Assembly (NCBI RefSeq): GCF_010015445.1
Contig: NC_053133.1
Span: 22,587,922-22,651,921 of the forward strand
DNA: 64,000 nt
Reading direction: 5' to 3'
Origin: Perca fluviatilis
Taxonomy: Eukaryota; Chordata; Actinopteri; Perciformes; Percidae
In this document: positions 31,182 to 43,200 of the stretch, piece after piece
Position numbering within the stretch: the first letter of the stretch is position 1
Layout: every line of letters starts with the position of its first letter
Program-made: the position numbers and the translations under genes
The notes under the pieces: model-generated
Database searches by the model: none
Seen by the model: only the letters and a program-made list of their open reading frames with translations
Told to the model about the DNA's origin: nothing

Positions 31182-32809
31182 TTAGCATACTGACATTTAG
31201 CTCAAAGCACTGCTGTACAGCTGCTACTGTTGCTGTAGATTGTTAGTGTTGTTCAACCATCACAGCTTTGCAGGCTGATCAGTGCATCTTTCCAACCTTT
31301 TTCTTAAAGCCTCTGTCCCTCAAATCAACTTGCTTTGAGATACTGTAGGTAATCCAACATGCTGAATGTTTTTTTTTATCTATTTATAAACCGTTGCTAT
31401 TATAGCATGATAAGTGACATGTGTAGTTAGCACAAGCTGTTTTGTTACTTCGTTCAGTGATGGAAATGTATATGTGCTTGTTAGAAGACTCAGCATCTGA
31501 GAATTTAGTTGCCAAACACAATCCTCTCTCACAACTCTAAATCACAGATATCTGAGCCGCTCACAAGCACTTGAATGCATCATGTAAAAAGGTTTTAAAC
31601 AAGCCACGTTTCATGTCTCTGCAAATTGGATCAGTAGATATGTAATAAAGGGGGGGATTTTTCTGGCACGTTAAAGCTAAAATATCCAATATATAAAAAT
31701 GGGGGTAAAAAGGGCCGACAACGCCACCTAGGTTTTGCTTGAGGCCTAGGACCTCTTTAAAACTACAACAGGTAAAAGGTTAAAACAGGTTCTTTGTGCC
31801 GGGGGAGAGCAGTAAAAATGGTGCACTCAAAACAATGACTAAAAACAACAAGTTAAGAAACCACATTTATTTTAACAAGGGTAAAACAATAAAATGTACT
31901 AAAAAAAAGGGATTTAAAAAAAAACTAAAACCAACTAACTAAAAATCAACTAAAATGGTCCAACAGAACGGGAGTCTTGACTTTACAAAGTCCACAGGGT
32001 TCTGCTGGCAACCAGCTTCCTCTCCTTGTGCGGCCTTCCCCAGGTATAACCTGCAACAGAAAAACTCCGGCCAGTAACACGTCCTCAGCAACTGTTATCA
32101 CTTCATCACGTTTATCCCCACTTAACACCGGTCCAGAGTTCCACACTCTCCCACTTTCTCCACTAGCGGTCGGTGTTTGGGTTGCTTCACTGTAGCTTCA
32201 GGCCGCTCTAAGGTTGTTTCCCTTTGTGTCTTTGTCTGATCTCCCATCTGCTTCGCCGCTCATTCCAAGTGTTCTGTCGTATCTCCACGTCTTCCTTGAT
32301 CTCTCAGGCCTCCCTCATGTTCACCATGGCCTCTCTTCCCATGTGTCTCTTCTTTTCCCATGTCCTCCTTCTCCTGTTGCTGTCCTGCCTCTTTATCTGA
32401 AAACCAGTCAGTCAGTCTTCTCTGGCTCCCAGGTGCAAGTGATTTAGCCTGATTAGGCCTGCTAAAAATGTTCACTGGCGGAAGTGACCGACATTAAAAA
32501 AACTCGCACATTTCAAAATAAAAGCATGCAATAAAAAGATAAACCACAGCAAACAATAAAAACACAGCAATCCAATAAAAGCATGCTCAAATAAAAACAT
32601 CCACTTCCGCCCCGTGACAGATACGTCTTACTTACATGGAGTGAAATCACTGGCTGCCTGGTGAGTAGGAAAGGTTTTCACCAGTTTTGAGCGTGCATTA
32701 TGTTTTTTTATGGATGGTCAGCTGCGATGTAAAGTGTATGCAATGTCATCGCCAGCTAAAACAGGCAAAACACCGGTATGGTCTTTTGATTGTTCAGTTC
32801 CAGAGGTTT
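31182..32809. other. intronic; A-rich sequence of possible mobile origin at about 31730-32640
   Basis: 31850-31960 is A-rich. 32510-32600 repeats the motif AATAAAAGCATGC at least three times and is bracketed by ACTGGCGGAAGTGACC and CACTTCCGCCCCGTGAC, an inverted GGCGGAAGTG pair. The origin is not recognised. Confidence 0.4.
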
Positions 32810-32818
32810 CTCTACCAC

Positions 32819-33284
32819 CAGTTTATATCCACGAAGTTCCACTTCTGGGATTGCTCCATTGCCGCCGGAAATTCCGCCAAATGTCCTTCTTTTCGCCCTA
32901 ATGTCCTTGTCCTTAAGCTTTCTTTGTGTTGGCATTCTAAAGTCCTGTCGATTGATGAGGACTATGGTTAACTGCTCTACAGATCTCTGCAGGGTAAATC
33001 CAGACAGCTAGCTAGACTATCTGTCCAATCAGAGTTTTCTGTTGCACGACTAAAACCACTTTTGAACGTACACATGTTCCACCAAAACAAGTTCCTTCCC
33101 GAGCCTATTTTGCAGCGGCACCGGGTCTCTGTGCGGCACTTAGCACCGCCCAATACGATTGTGATTGGTTTAAAGAAATGCCAATAAACCAGAGCACATT
33201 TTTCTCCCATCCTGGGAATTATGTGTGGACTAGCCAGGCTCTCCTCCACAGCGCCGTGGAGGAAGGTCTGGCAAAGCGAGACTA
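32819..33284 (-). mobile_element. hairpin-bearing hAT-like element, copy A3
   Basis: Reverse orientation: the hairpin end (about 33233-33272, GTGGAGGAAGGTCTGGC arm) is on the right and the TTTATATCC end on the left. An exact 9-bp duplication CTCTACCAC flanks it (32810-32818 and 33285-33293); the true 8-bp register is ambiguous by one base. Open frames in this copy are not conserved with the others. Confidence 0.87.
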
Positions 33285-33689
33285 CTCTACCACTCAACAA
33301 TCAAAAGACATCCTATCTCATGGAGCTTTAAACTCACCTAAAAGCATTTTTGTTATTTCTGGTCTCAATAGACAGTGTAAAGTGTCACATAATGGTCTGC
33401 CTGCTGATGCGCAGGCTTTTCAACCTTGCGAAGAAGTAAGAAACACTTATAGCTCATTTTTCAACCACTTTCTGGTCCATGTTTTCGTATGCTGCTGCAT
33501 ACCTTCTTTCATCCAAATCTGGTTGTCAGGATAGTAAAAATGTAGCAGAACATCACTCAAATCTTAAGTATGTACCTCTTCCAGTAATTGATGTCACTAT
33601 GATGTAATTCTAGACGTTCTACTTTTATTTGTTGAATTACTACTATAACTTACTTTAATGACTACTATAAAGAAACAGGGAAAAGAGTC

Positions 33690-33800
33690 ACACCAAACAC
33701 ACATAAGACAGTTCTATTGCCTCCGGAGTTTAGCTTCAAAACCCGATAACAACTCATAAACATCTTTTATAAATGGTAATTGGTAATAGTGTTGCACGTC
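33690..33800. repeat. dispersed repeat E, copy 1
   Basis: Resembles 39918-40020: both contain an ACACA-rich start, TCATAA...CATCTTT(C/T)ATAAAT and AATTGG(T/C)AATA(G/A)TGTTGCAC. The class is unknown. Confidence 0.45.
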
Positions 33801-33899
33801 TTATTTCTTTTCTGTTTTTTTATCTTTTTTTCAAAGCCATTTTGGCAACATCTTCCGTATGAAGAGATAGATAAAATTGGAACATTAGTTAGTTAATCC

Positions 33900-34050
33900 G
33901 GTAACACTTTACTTGAAGGTATCTACATAAGAGTGACATGACACTGTCATGAACACATGACACTGTCATGACACAGTAATGAGACATGAACCCTAACTCT
34001 AACCCTAATCCTAACTCTAACCCTAACCATAACTTGTCGTGACAAAAAAC
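33900..34050. mobile_element. truncated GGTAACACTT MITE
   Basis: Matches the left half of the nested MITE at 29114: GGTAACACTTTACTTGAAGG through the CCCTAA repeats to TTGTC(G/A)TGACAAAAA. It then ends in A-rich DNA and the poly-G run. The right terminal repeat is missing. Confidence 0.85.
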
Positions 34051-34079
34051 GAAAAGAAAATTTAAACTTCAAAAAAAAA

Positions 34080-34110
<31 letters not shown>
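34080..34110. repeat. poly-G run of 31 bases
   Basis: Uninterrupted G31 directly after A9. It could form G-quadruplexes; it could also mark an assembly or sequencing weakness where the truncated MITE ends. A C11 run at 34314-34324 is followed by a short (CA)n. Confidence 0.9.
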
Positions 34111-34111
<1 letters not shown>

Positions 34112-34124
34112 GAGGGGAAAAAGA

Positions 34125-35085
34125 AAGACGGGGTTTGTCCTCAATGTGTCCATCAACTGCCATGTCGTGTCAAAGTGTCCCTGTGCTGGAGACAGAATCC
34201 CTCAAAGCATGTTTGAAATTAATGTTAAACTGAAACTGAAAATGAAACGTCAGGCTTTGAATGGTCTTGCTAAATAAAAAGAACTTGTGATATATTGTTT
34301 TCTGCTTTTTATACCCCCCCCCCCACACACACACACACACATACACACACACCATTTATATGGAAGTTAAATGAGTAATATTATGTAGCAGGAGATGATA
34401 TGATGAGCATTGATGGATGAAATTAAGCTGAAATGAATTGCAGGAGGCATCTGCTGTAAATATGCTTTTCTGGTCTGATGATCAGAAGCTGCACTAGTCT
34501 TAATCAAAGGCCTGAGGGAGGAGCGACGGTGCTCTGCTTTGTCGTTTAACTCGTGGTTTTTTTTCTGTCTTAGCCTCGTGCTTTATTCTTTAAAAGGCAA
34601 ACTGTTCCAGCCTGCAGAAAAATAAGTTGTTAAGACACAGTTGGTGATCAAAATGTGTCAACAGGACATTATATATCACTATGGCTTTTTTGTTTGACAG
34701 AATTAGAAGGAAAATAATTATTTTCTTTGTTACCTTTTTCTTTTCTTCATATGGTTTGTTTTAGTCTGTTTTAAATGCCACCCATTGATTATGTAGTGTG
34801 TCATTACAGGTCTAGTTTTATTTAAGCGTAACTATCTAATGATAGAATAAATCATCCTCTGGTTGTCTTTCTTCTCCAAAATTTGAAAACTCAACATTAA
34901 TAGAGTCTTCTGCCATTACTGTACCCCTACACATGCTTAATTACCATGCTTAATTACTCTTAAAACAACAATATCTGCACTTTTCTCCAACTTGATATGG
35001 GTCTGTCCATCTATCTAACAAACATATTTCTGACGAAATCTCACTCTTAAGGCCTCTGCACACCAAGTCCATATTTTTGATATGC
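34125..35085. other. intronic, no gene recognised
   Basis: AT-rich DNA with only non-conserved open frames. The last bases (GGCCTCTGCACACCAAGTCC, 35051) begin the host sequence in which Rex3 landed. Confidence 0.5.
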
Positions 35086-35141
35086 ATTTTTTTTTTTAAG
35101 CCCATGGGCCCACCACCTGTGGGAGGAACCGCTGGGGTCGG

Positions 35142-36000
35142 GTGCTCTGCCACATGGGTGGCAGTGAAGGTCAGGGGCCTCGACGGACCAGACCCGGGCA
35201 GCAGACGCTGGCTCTGGGGACGTGGAACGTCACCTCTCTGTGGGGGAAGGAGCCGGAACTGGTGCGGGAGGTGGAGCGCTACCGGTTAGATCTGGTGGGG
35301 CTTACCTCTACGCACAGTCTCGGTTCTGGAACTGTACTCCTGGATAGGAGTTGGACTCTTCTTCTTTCGAGGTTGCTCAGGGTGTGCGGGCCGGGGCGGG
35401 TGTGGGGATACTAACAAGCCCCCGGCTGAGCCGCGCTGCGTTGGAGTTTACCCGGTGGACGAGAGGGTCGCCTCCCTACGCCTTGCGGGTTGTGGGGGAA
35501 AACTCTGACTGTTGTTTGTGCATATGCACCAAGCAGGAGTTCGGGGTATTCGGCCTTCTTGGAGACCTTGAGTGGAGTCCTGCATGGGGCACCAGTGGGG
35601 GAATCCATTGTTCTGCTGGGGGACTTCAACGCACGTGGGCAATGATGGAGACACCTGGAGAGTGATTGGGAGGAACGGCCTCCCTGATCTAAACCAGAGT
35701 GGTTGTTTGTTGTTGGACTTCTGTGCTAGTCATGGATTGTCTATAACGAACACCATGTTCGAACATAGGGATGCTCATAAGTGTACCTGGTACCAGAGCA
35801 CCCTAGGCCGAAGGTCAATGATCGATTTTATAATCGTTTCATCTGATCTGAGGCCGTATGTTTCGGACACTCGGGTGAAAGGGGTAGGAGCTGTCAACCG
35901 ATCACCATCTGGTGGTGAGTTTGGTCAGGGGTGGGGAAGACTCTGGACAGACCTGGTAAGCCCAAACGTGTGGTGCGTGGTAAAGTGGGAACGTCTGGAG
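35142..36000 (+). pseudogene. Rex3 endonuclease region, frameshifted
   Basis: It starts with the TWNVTSLWGKEPELVREVER motif of the APE-type endonuclease and continues through [39 protein letters not shown] and SDLRPYV. The parts lie in at least three frames. The final DHHLVV motif is readable only one base out of register, so the domain cannot be made as one protein. The enzyme would nick target DNA in target-primed reverse transcription. Confidence 0.9.
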
Positions 36001-36189
36001 GGGCCCCTGTCCAACGGACTTTCAACTCGCACCTCCGGTGGAGCTTTCGGTGCATCCCTGTGGAGGCTGGGGGCATTGAACCAGAGTGGACAATGTTCAA
36101 AGTTTCCATTGCTGAAGCTGCGGCGAGGAGCTGTGGTCTTAGGGTCTTAGGTGCCTCAAGGGCGGTAACCCACGAACACCGTGGTGGAC

Positions 36190-38089
36190 ACCGGTGGTCA
36201 GGGAAGCCGTCCGACTGAAGAAGGAGTCTTTCGGGGATATGTTATCCCAAGAGGACTCCGGAGGCAGTTACAGGGTACCGAAGGGCCCGAAGGGCTGCGC
36301 CTCTGCCGTGAAAGAGGCAAAGAGCGCGGTGTGGGAGAAGTTTGAGAAGACATGGAGAAGGACTTTCGGTCGGCACCAAAGTGCTTCTGGAAAACTGTTC
36401 GCCACCTCAGGAGAGGCGAGGGAACCATCCAAGCTGTGTGCAGTAAGGATGGGACACTGTTGACCTCAACTGAGGAGGTAGCTAGCGCGTGGAAGGAGCA
36501 TTTTGAGGAACTCCTGAATCCGACTATCGCCCTCTATGTTAGAGGCAGAGCTGGAGGGATGGCGGGGAGTTGTCGTCGATTTCCGGTCGGAAGTCACTGA
36601 TGTAGTCAAACAACTCCACAGTGGCAAAGCCCCCGGGGATTGATGAGATCCGTCCAAGAAATGCTCAAGGCTCTGGGTGTGGAGGGGCTGTCCTGGTTGA
36701 CACGTCTCTTCAACATTGCGTGGAAGTCTGGAACAGTGCCAAAGGAGTGGCAGACTGGGGTGGTGGTTCCCCTTTTTAAAAAGGGGACCAGAGGGTGTGT
36801 GCCAATTACAGGGGTATCACACTTCTCAGCCTCCCTGGTAAAGTCTACTCCAAGGTGCTGGAAAGGAGGGTTCGGCCGATAGTCGAACCTCAGGTTGAGG
36901 AGGAACAATGCGGATTCCGTCCTGGTCGGTGGAACAACGGACCAGCTCTTCACTCTCGCAAGGATCCTGGAGGGGCCTGGGGTATGCCCAACCGGTCTAC
37001 ATGTGTTTTGTGGATTTGGAGAAGGCTATGACCGGGTCCCCGGGAGATACTGTGGGAGGTGCTGCGGAGTATGGGGTGAGGGGGTCTCTACTCAGGGCCA
37101 TCCAATCTGTATACGACCAAAGTGAGAGCTGTGTCCGGGTTCCGGCAGTAAGTCGGACTCGTTTCAGGTGAGGGTTGGCCTCCGCCAGGGCTGCGCTTTG
37201 TCACCAATCCTGTTTGTAATATTTATGGACAGGATATCGACGTAGTCGGGGTGGGGGGAGGGTTGCGGTTCGTGGGCTGGGGATCTCTCGCCGCTGCTTT
37301 TGCAGATGATGTGGTCCTGATGACATCATCGGCCTGCGACCTTCAGCACTCACTGGATCGGTTCGCAGCCGAGTGTGAAGCGGTTGGGATGAGGATCAGC
37401 ACCTCTAAATCCGGGAGGCCATGGTTCTCAGCAGGAAACCGATGGAATGCCTTCTCCAGGTAGGGAATGAGTCCTTACCCCAAGTGAAGGAGTTCAAGTA
37501 CCTTGGGGTTTTGTTCGCCAGTGAGGGGACAATGGAGCGGAGAGTGGTCGGAGAATCGGTAGCGGGGTGCGGTATTACATTCCATCTATCGCACCGTTGT
37601 GACCGAAAAGAGAGCTGAGCCAGAAGGCAAAGCTCTCGATCTACCGGTCAGTTTTCGTTCCTACCCTCACCTATGGTCATGAAGGCTGGGTCATGACCGA
37701 GAAAGAACGAGATCCAGGGTGCAAGCGGCCGAAATGGGTTTCCTCAGGAGGGTGGCTGGCGTCTCCCTTAGAGATAGGGTGAGAAGCTCAGTCATCCGTG
37801 AGGAGCTCGGAGTAAGAGCCACTGCTCCTCTGCGTCGAAAGGAGCCAGTTGAGGTGGTTCGGGCATCTGGTAGGGATGCCCCTGGGGCCTCCCTAGGGAG
37901 GTGTTCCAGGCACGTCCAGCTGGGAGGAGGCCTCGGGGAAGACCCAGGACTAGGTGGAGGGATTATATCTCCAACCTGGCCTGGGAACGCCTCGGGATCC
38001 CCCAGTCGGAGCTGGTTAATGTTGCTCGGGAAAGGGAAGTTTGGGGTCCCCTGCTGGAGCTGCTCCCCCCGCGACCCGACACCGGATAA
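36190..38089 (+). pseudogene. Rex3 reverse-transcriptase and C-terminal region, frameshifted
   Basis: The order of motifs is the one expected for a RTE-type enzyme: REAVRLKKESF, EMLKALGVEGLSWLTRLFNI, YRGITLLSLPGKV, EEQCGFRPGR, the catalytic FADD at 37299-37310, RISTSKS, EFKYLGVLF, AEMGFLRRVAGVSLRDRVRS and RPRGRPRTRWRDY near the end. Changes of frame between nearly every pair show long inactivity. The 3' tail follows after the PPRPDTG end. Confidence 0.92.
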
Positions 38090-38465
38090 GCGGACGAAGA
38101 AGATGGATGGATGGATGGATTTTTTTTTTTATCCGTCATCCGCTAAAAATCGTCGCCCACAGAAACATTACACTGAGTCCGATGCATTTTATTATTCTAT
38201 TCGCAAAGTAGAGTTTTACCTTCCAATAAAGGAGCTGTGAAATTATCCGTATTATCGTTTCCAGATCTATTTCAGGATGTCAGTGGTTCAGTTGGATATG
38301 TTGCTAGCAATACTGGCACCACACATAAAAAAGAAGACTTTATCGTTAAGTGTCTTTGTGCTGGGAGACAAACTGAATCAGCCTATCACATGCCATTTTA
38401 GATTATAACATGGCTTTTGACAGATGCTACAAAACGCAGAAAATCGAAACTTGTTCCGAAAACTT

Positions 38466-38800
38466 TAAAGCTATAGTGCGTAGTTTCTGCCGCCCCCATG
38501 AGGAATTCTAAGTAATGAAATGAAAAGTAATGAAAAAAACTGTCGGCGTGTCCACATGATACAAGCCTTCAGTGATCACGCACCACCCCCCTCCACGCAG
38601 TTGCTTGTAGCCAAAGGGGACACGGAGGATTAAAAACACATGATGGACTCTTCAGAAGAGTTAATTATCTTCACTCGAGTTTCTGCGCGGGAAAGTCACC
38701 GGACGACACCAATCTTCTGAACGCAGCCGTACTGAGAAATACAGAGAGAGTTGTGTGGAGCTGATAGTCTTAATTAGCTTTGTATCAACTCATTTGGCAA
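38466..38800. mobile_element. TTAAAGCTATAGTGCG repeat, right end missing
   Basis: It begins TTTAAAGCTATAGTGCGTAG and carries the CCCCATGAGGAATTCTAAGT and GTCCACATGATACAAGCC segments seen in many fish genomes. It lies between Rex3 and the next dpp6 exon. The matching right end was not found. Confidence 0.55.
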
Positions 38801-39304
38801 TGGCTTGAATGTAACTGACATTCATTAATGTCAGAAATGTATGCACTAAAGCTTTAATGACAGACGAACGTTTCAGAGTCAGTTTGAAAATATTTATATA
38901 TTTACTAGTTGTTATGTGATGTTATGTAGCAGTATATTCTTAAACCGTGCTACTAAAAAGAAAGGATGACAGGAAGCAGTTTGAGAAAATTGGAACAACT
39001 CTAAATAGGTTAACTTAGACTGGTTACTGAGGAATTTACAGACATGGCTGTGGACATTACTTTTGTCCTCTTATATATAATATATTTTTCTACAACCTCC
39101 CTCTCATGTTAAGAGGCATTATTGCCAGCTCACTGTGTTTTATACCTTTACGATGTGAGGCTTTAAAAGGCTTACAACACATTTACTCCCTCCAGGATAG
39201 TATGCAAAGAAAACCTTACCCTAAGTGTAAGATGTTAAGTAGTTTTCTGTGACTGGTACACAGGAGTTTTCTTTATATTCATGTTTTGGTTCTTTCCTTT
39301 GCAG
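38801..39304. other. intron end before the dpp6 linker exon
   Basis: AT-rich, ending in the GTTTTGGTTCTTTCCTTTGCAG acceptor (polypyrimidine plus AG). Confidence 0.6.
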
Positions 39305-39403
39305 GTGAGGATGACCAGCTGGCTCTCAAAGGCAAGGTGACTGTTGCAGACCTCTTCAGAAAAGACTTCAAGGTTCACGACCCTAACGCCAAATGGATCA
39401 GCA
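39305..39403 (+). CDS. dpp6: dpp6 exon: juxtamembrane extracellular linker and start of ectodomain
   Basis: The acceptor is TTTGCAG and the donor is A before GTAAGT. The first two bases complete a glycine codon with the last base of the previous exon. Thirty-two codons follow and one base carries over. The product reads [17 protein letters not shown] then [15 protein letters not shown]. This is the segment just outside the membrane leading into the first propeller strand; human DPP6 has KVTVEDLF and HDPEAKWIS at the same place. LFRKDF is the DPP10-like form. The exon lies about 1.2 kb downstream of the Rex3 insertion's 3' end. Confidence 0.96.
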
Positions 39404-40180
39404 GTAAGTAATCTTATTAAATGTAAGGGTTGCACAAATTAGTGAATTACAAGTGGATTCGGACAAGTGCATCAAAGGGTTGTTTAAAAAATTCTTAATG
39501 ACGCATCGCAAGAACAAGAGACATATGTTTCTCAGGTCCCAATCGTTGGAAAGGCAAGAGAAGGGAATATTGGACACTTGTCCTCCATGGTGCATCCATC
39601 TAGCACTGTGTTAGCCTAACAACTTCATAAGGAAGATGATTTCTCGTCTCGCCCTTCTATTTGTCTAAATTAGCTTAATGCATCTTAAAACTAACTTAAT
39701 AGGCAGATTTAAAATCATAAGAGCGACATAATGTCTTGTTGGCCGATAAAAAATCAAGAAGGGCAGTTCTTCACAGTCAGAGGAAGAAGAGCAGATTTAT
39801 TATAGCACAGACAAAGCAAGAACATGTTGTGATGACAACATGAAACTACACAGACAATCTGTTCCAACACCTCAAGAAACAGGGAAGAGAGGTACTAAGT
39901 CATTAAGAATGTACTGTAGTAACCAAACACACACAATACAGTTTGAGTGCATCTGGACGACAGCTTCATAACCCTCATAAAAATCTTTCATAAATAACAA
40001 TTGGCAATAATGTTGCACTTACTAAAGGTATTGATGTAATAATATTGCTGATATATTTCTGTGTTTAGCTGATAACAATTGAAACGGCAAACGTAATATT
40101 TACTAAATTGATGTTTGTCTTCTTAAACACCTCCTGTAATAACATGCCAATACATATTGCAAAACTGTGTTGCTGTACAT

Positions 40181-40182
<2 letters not shown>
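39404..40182. other. intronic; dispersed repeat E copy 2 near 39890-40025
   Basis: 39890-40025 resembles 33690-33800. The preceding 39770-39850 (CAGATTTATTATAGCACAGACAAAG) looks like the 3' part of a repeat. No gene found. Confidence 0.45.

Positions 40183-40259
<77 letters not shown>
40183..40259. repeat. (TG)n microsatellite
   Basis: About 38 perfect TG units. Confidence 0.97.
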
Positions 40260-40261
<2 letters not shown>

Positions 40262-43200
40262 TTGCTGTCTGACGTTCCTCCAAACGATGTGTTCCGTATG
40301 CTTCAATAGCTACCCAATTACCTGCAACCACCAGCCCTCATTTTTTCTGATCAATGCCTATGCGTGGATGCTGCTATTGTTACAATTCATCACCGCCAAT
40401 TTCAAACAATATTTTTTATTAACAGCGGGGCTGCAACAGTATAAACGCTGACGGCACCGCAGGGAGCCAATGAGATAAAATGATATACTTTATTTTGTAT
40501 CGAGGTAAAACAGCGACTCGATGCAGCCTCACATGTCTCAGTGCCACATTGAAGAGAATGATCACAGTTCCAGGATGTGAGGAATCTGTACAGCTGAAGG
40601 ATTAATGAGGTGGATTTAGTCTTCTCTCCTGCACAACGTAGCTGTCTCTTCCAATCACAGCATTTAAGATGGCTCTTAGAAGCGGCGCAGCTGTTCTCGT
40701 ATCGCGAAATTGCAAAGCCTTCCTCCTCCGTTATTGGCTGTAATTAGAAAGCTGAAAACCCATATCAGTGACAGGAAGATGGCATCCCTCTGGATCTCTG
40801 AGTTCACTGTTTGTTTTAGCTAATGGTCCCCATATGTGCTTAAGGATGAGACCTCTCTCACATGGCTGATTTGTCGCCATTTTTCTCTGTGACCCATAAA
40901 AGTTGTAAACAAATCGATCACGCTCGAGTAAGCCTTGGTGAACATCCCAAAACTGCGGTTGTATTGTACACATCTGGAAGGTAACATCTGTCGCGTTCTC
41001 AGCGAAAGCTCAAACAGGGATCATATTTCTCTGAGCAACAGAGCGTTTGAATTACAGATCATTAGATCATTATCATGAATGGTTATTTTTTGACTTCTTC
41101 CCTTAACTTGAGGCTGTTAAATAAGATGCACAGAGAAAATAACAGAGTGTTGTAATAAACCATACATAAAGGAGCAGCCGCCATTAAACAGGACTTTTAA
41201 TTAGAAAGCAGTCCGCTCCGTCAACTCCTCCTTTTTGTGCTGTTGACATTACCATCCTTGATCCTGAGGTATTATTAGTGTATGATCAGACACGGCTGAC
41301 AAGGAGGAGAGAAAGAGGAAGAGAGATCCATCTGCTCATTATTCCGAATTGGTTAGTGTGTCATTTCTACTAGACCCGGTGCTCGACCAACCTGCATTCT
41401 TTCAGGGCTGTCTGTAGGATTTGCAGTAATGGCTTCCCTGGTTGGGGGGCTGAAATTGAATTTTTTCTTTTTTTTGTTAAACCTAATTTACCCAGTTTTA
41501 TGTTTTCCCTTCCCTTGGCTGTCTCCACCTATCAATCTATTCTCTGGAGACGGACTGAATATAACCTCAACAATTCTTAATGATCATATATTAGGCTATT
41601 TTTACCAGGAGAAATTGCTTCCTCATGTCTTGTATAACAGTATTAACTTGGATATATACTGTACTTGGGTATCATTAGGTGCTCTTAAGCTGCCCCACAT
41701 GATGGTTGCAGAGACTCTGATCCCTGTCTGCACAGCCAATGGATCATCATTTTTCAAGGATGATTTGGATTAAAACTTGGGTTTTATTTGAGTGTTTTTT
41801 GTCTATAAGTCATATCTGTGATGAAATTGTACTTACCAAGTTACTTGCTGAGATCAGGGTATGCAGCAACATTACTAAATAGCAGTCAGATGGAGCAAGA
41901 ATGGTGAGCAGTCAAGCAGTCATACAGATTTTAAACATATATCTAATTACTGGGCGTTCAGACCAGAAACAGCCCTGTGGTGAGAAATCCAAGATACTTC
42001 AGGTCCAGGAAGGATCATTAGAATAATAGGTCCATTAGTTTGAGGATTTATCAGATGCCAAAAATACTGATCAATGGTTTATAATACAATGAGGAAAGAT
42101 TTGAGAACTCTGGAAAGTTAAACCGGCAACAATTGTTTTATCTTCTGTTGCAGGAATCAACAGGCTAACAGAAGAAATATCCTGTTTTTAATACATAGAA
42201 CTCTGCCAGGAAGGAAGGAATAAATATGGCTTTAGCTAAACTTTGGAAGCAAACTTAAAGGCCAACGGAAAGATTATTGACTTTGTGGTTTTAAATTTGA
42301 CCGACCGTACTCATCATTTTTCCTACGGATTGAGGGATTATTACCTACACTTGGGATGTGTTCGCTTTTAGATTATGTGACCGTTAGGGATGCACCGATC
42401 AAACTTCTTCATCACCAATTCCAATTCCGACAGCTCGCTCAGGGTGTCTGCCAGTACTGACATCAGATCAGATATTAGTGCTCTTTCCCCCAAATTTCAG
42501 TCTGTATACTGCAGTTTGTGCAAGTCATATGGATCGTGTTTATCTAAATTAACACAAGGTCAGAGTCACTGGCCAACTGTGTGTGAATAACAATTGAATT
42601 GATAGTGGAAACATAGAATTTTAACATGGATCAGGTACTTTATGATAATGATATGCAAAATGATCCTTTTAATTCTGTGATGTATCTAACACTAGCTGCA
42701 TAAACTACTTCACCCTGAACTCTGCATCAGTATTCTGATCGTGTTCTGACACCGTCATTATAAGTCCCCCTGGTTAGGTAATTGCACAGTTAGCAGGCAC
42801 TGCTGATATCTCACACACGCCTGTTTTTTACCACTCTATCTGAATCAAACAGACACAGCATCAACATCATTCTCACACCACCAAGGTGAAGCCAGCCCTG
42901 TGGGACACGATGTAGGCACTCTGCAGCAGCTGCTTGCCATTTTAATGGCCACGTTTCTCTTGTTTGCCCCTCCAGGACGCCTCTTGTCTCGTTGATGTTT
43001 GATAAATATGGTGTACGGTTCGACCGATTGGGACTAACTTAGAAGGGTTATCGCCGTGACTTTGAGAGGGGCTTGTGACTGTGATTTAGATAAGAGTGAA
43101 GTGATGTTTGCTCTGTCAGTGTGTGTACACTTATGCGAGCATGTCTGAGAATTACCTTGTTTCTGAGTGATGCACAACCTCTCATCCCTAATGTTTGTGT

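Larger units (their letters stand above)
35099..38118 (+). mobile_element. Rex3 (RTE-clade) non-LTR retrotransposon, nearly full-length, inactive
   Basis: The element encodes an endonuclease followed by a reverse transcriptase and ends in a (GATG)n tail (38103-38118). The sequence TGGCAGACTGGGGTGGTGGT at 36748-36767 equals, from memory, one published Rex3 PCR primer; 37186-37206 matches the other with two differences. Endonuclease motifs: TWNVTSL at about 35220, [15 protein letters not shown] and SDLRPYV, and GATCACCATCTGG for DHHL at about 35900. Reverse-transcriptase motifs: EEQCGFRPGR at about 36895 and FADDVVL at 37299-37319. Frames change at least six times. The flanks A-T11-A (35086-35098 and 38119-38131) look like a 13-bp duplication. 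Confidence 0.95.

Noticed and set aside
41429..41773. 114-residue open frame with a hydrophobic start
   Set aside because: The apparent signal peptide is a T-rich tract. No homology, no splice or poly-A support.
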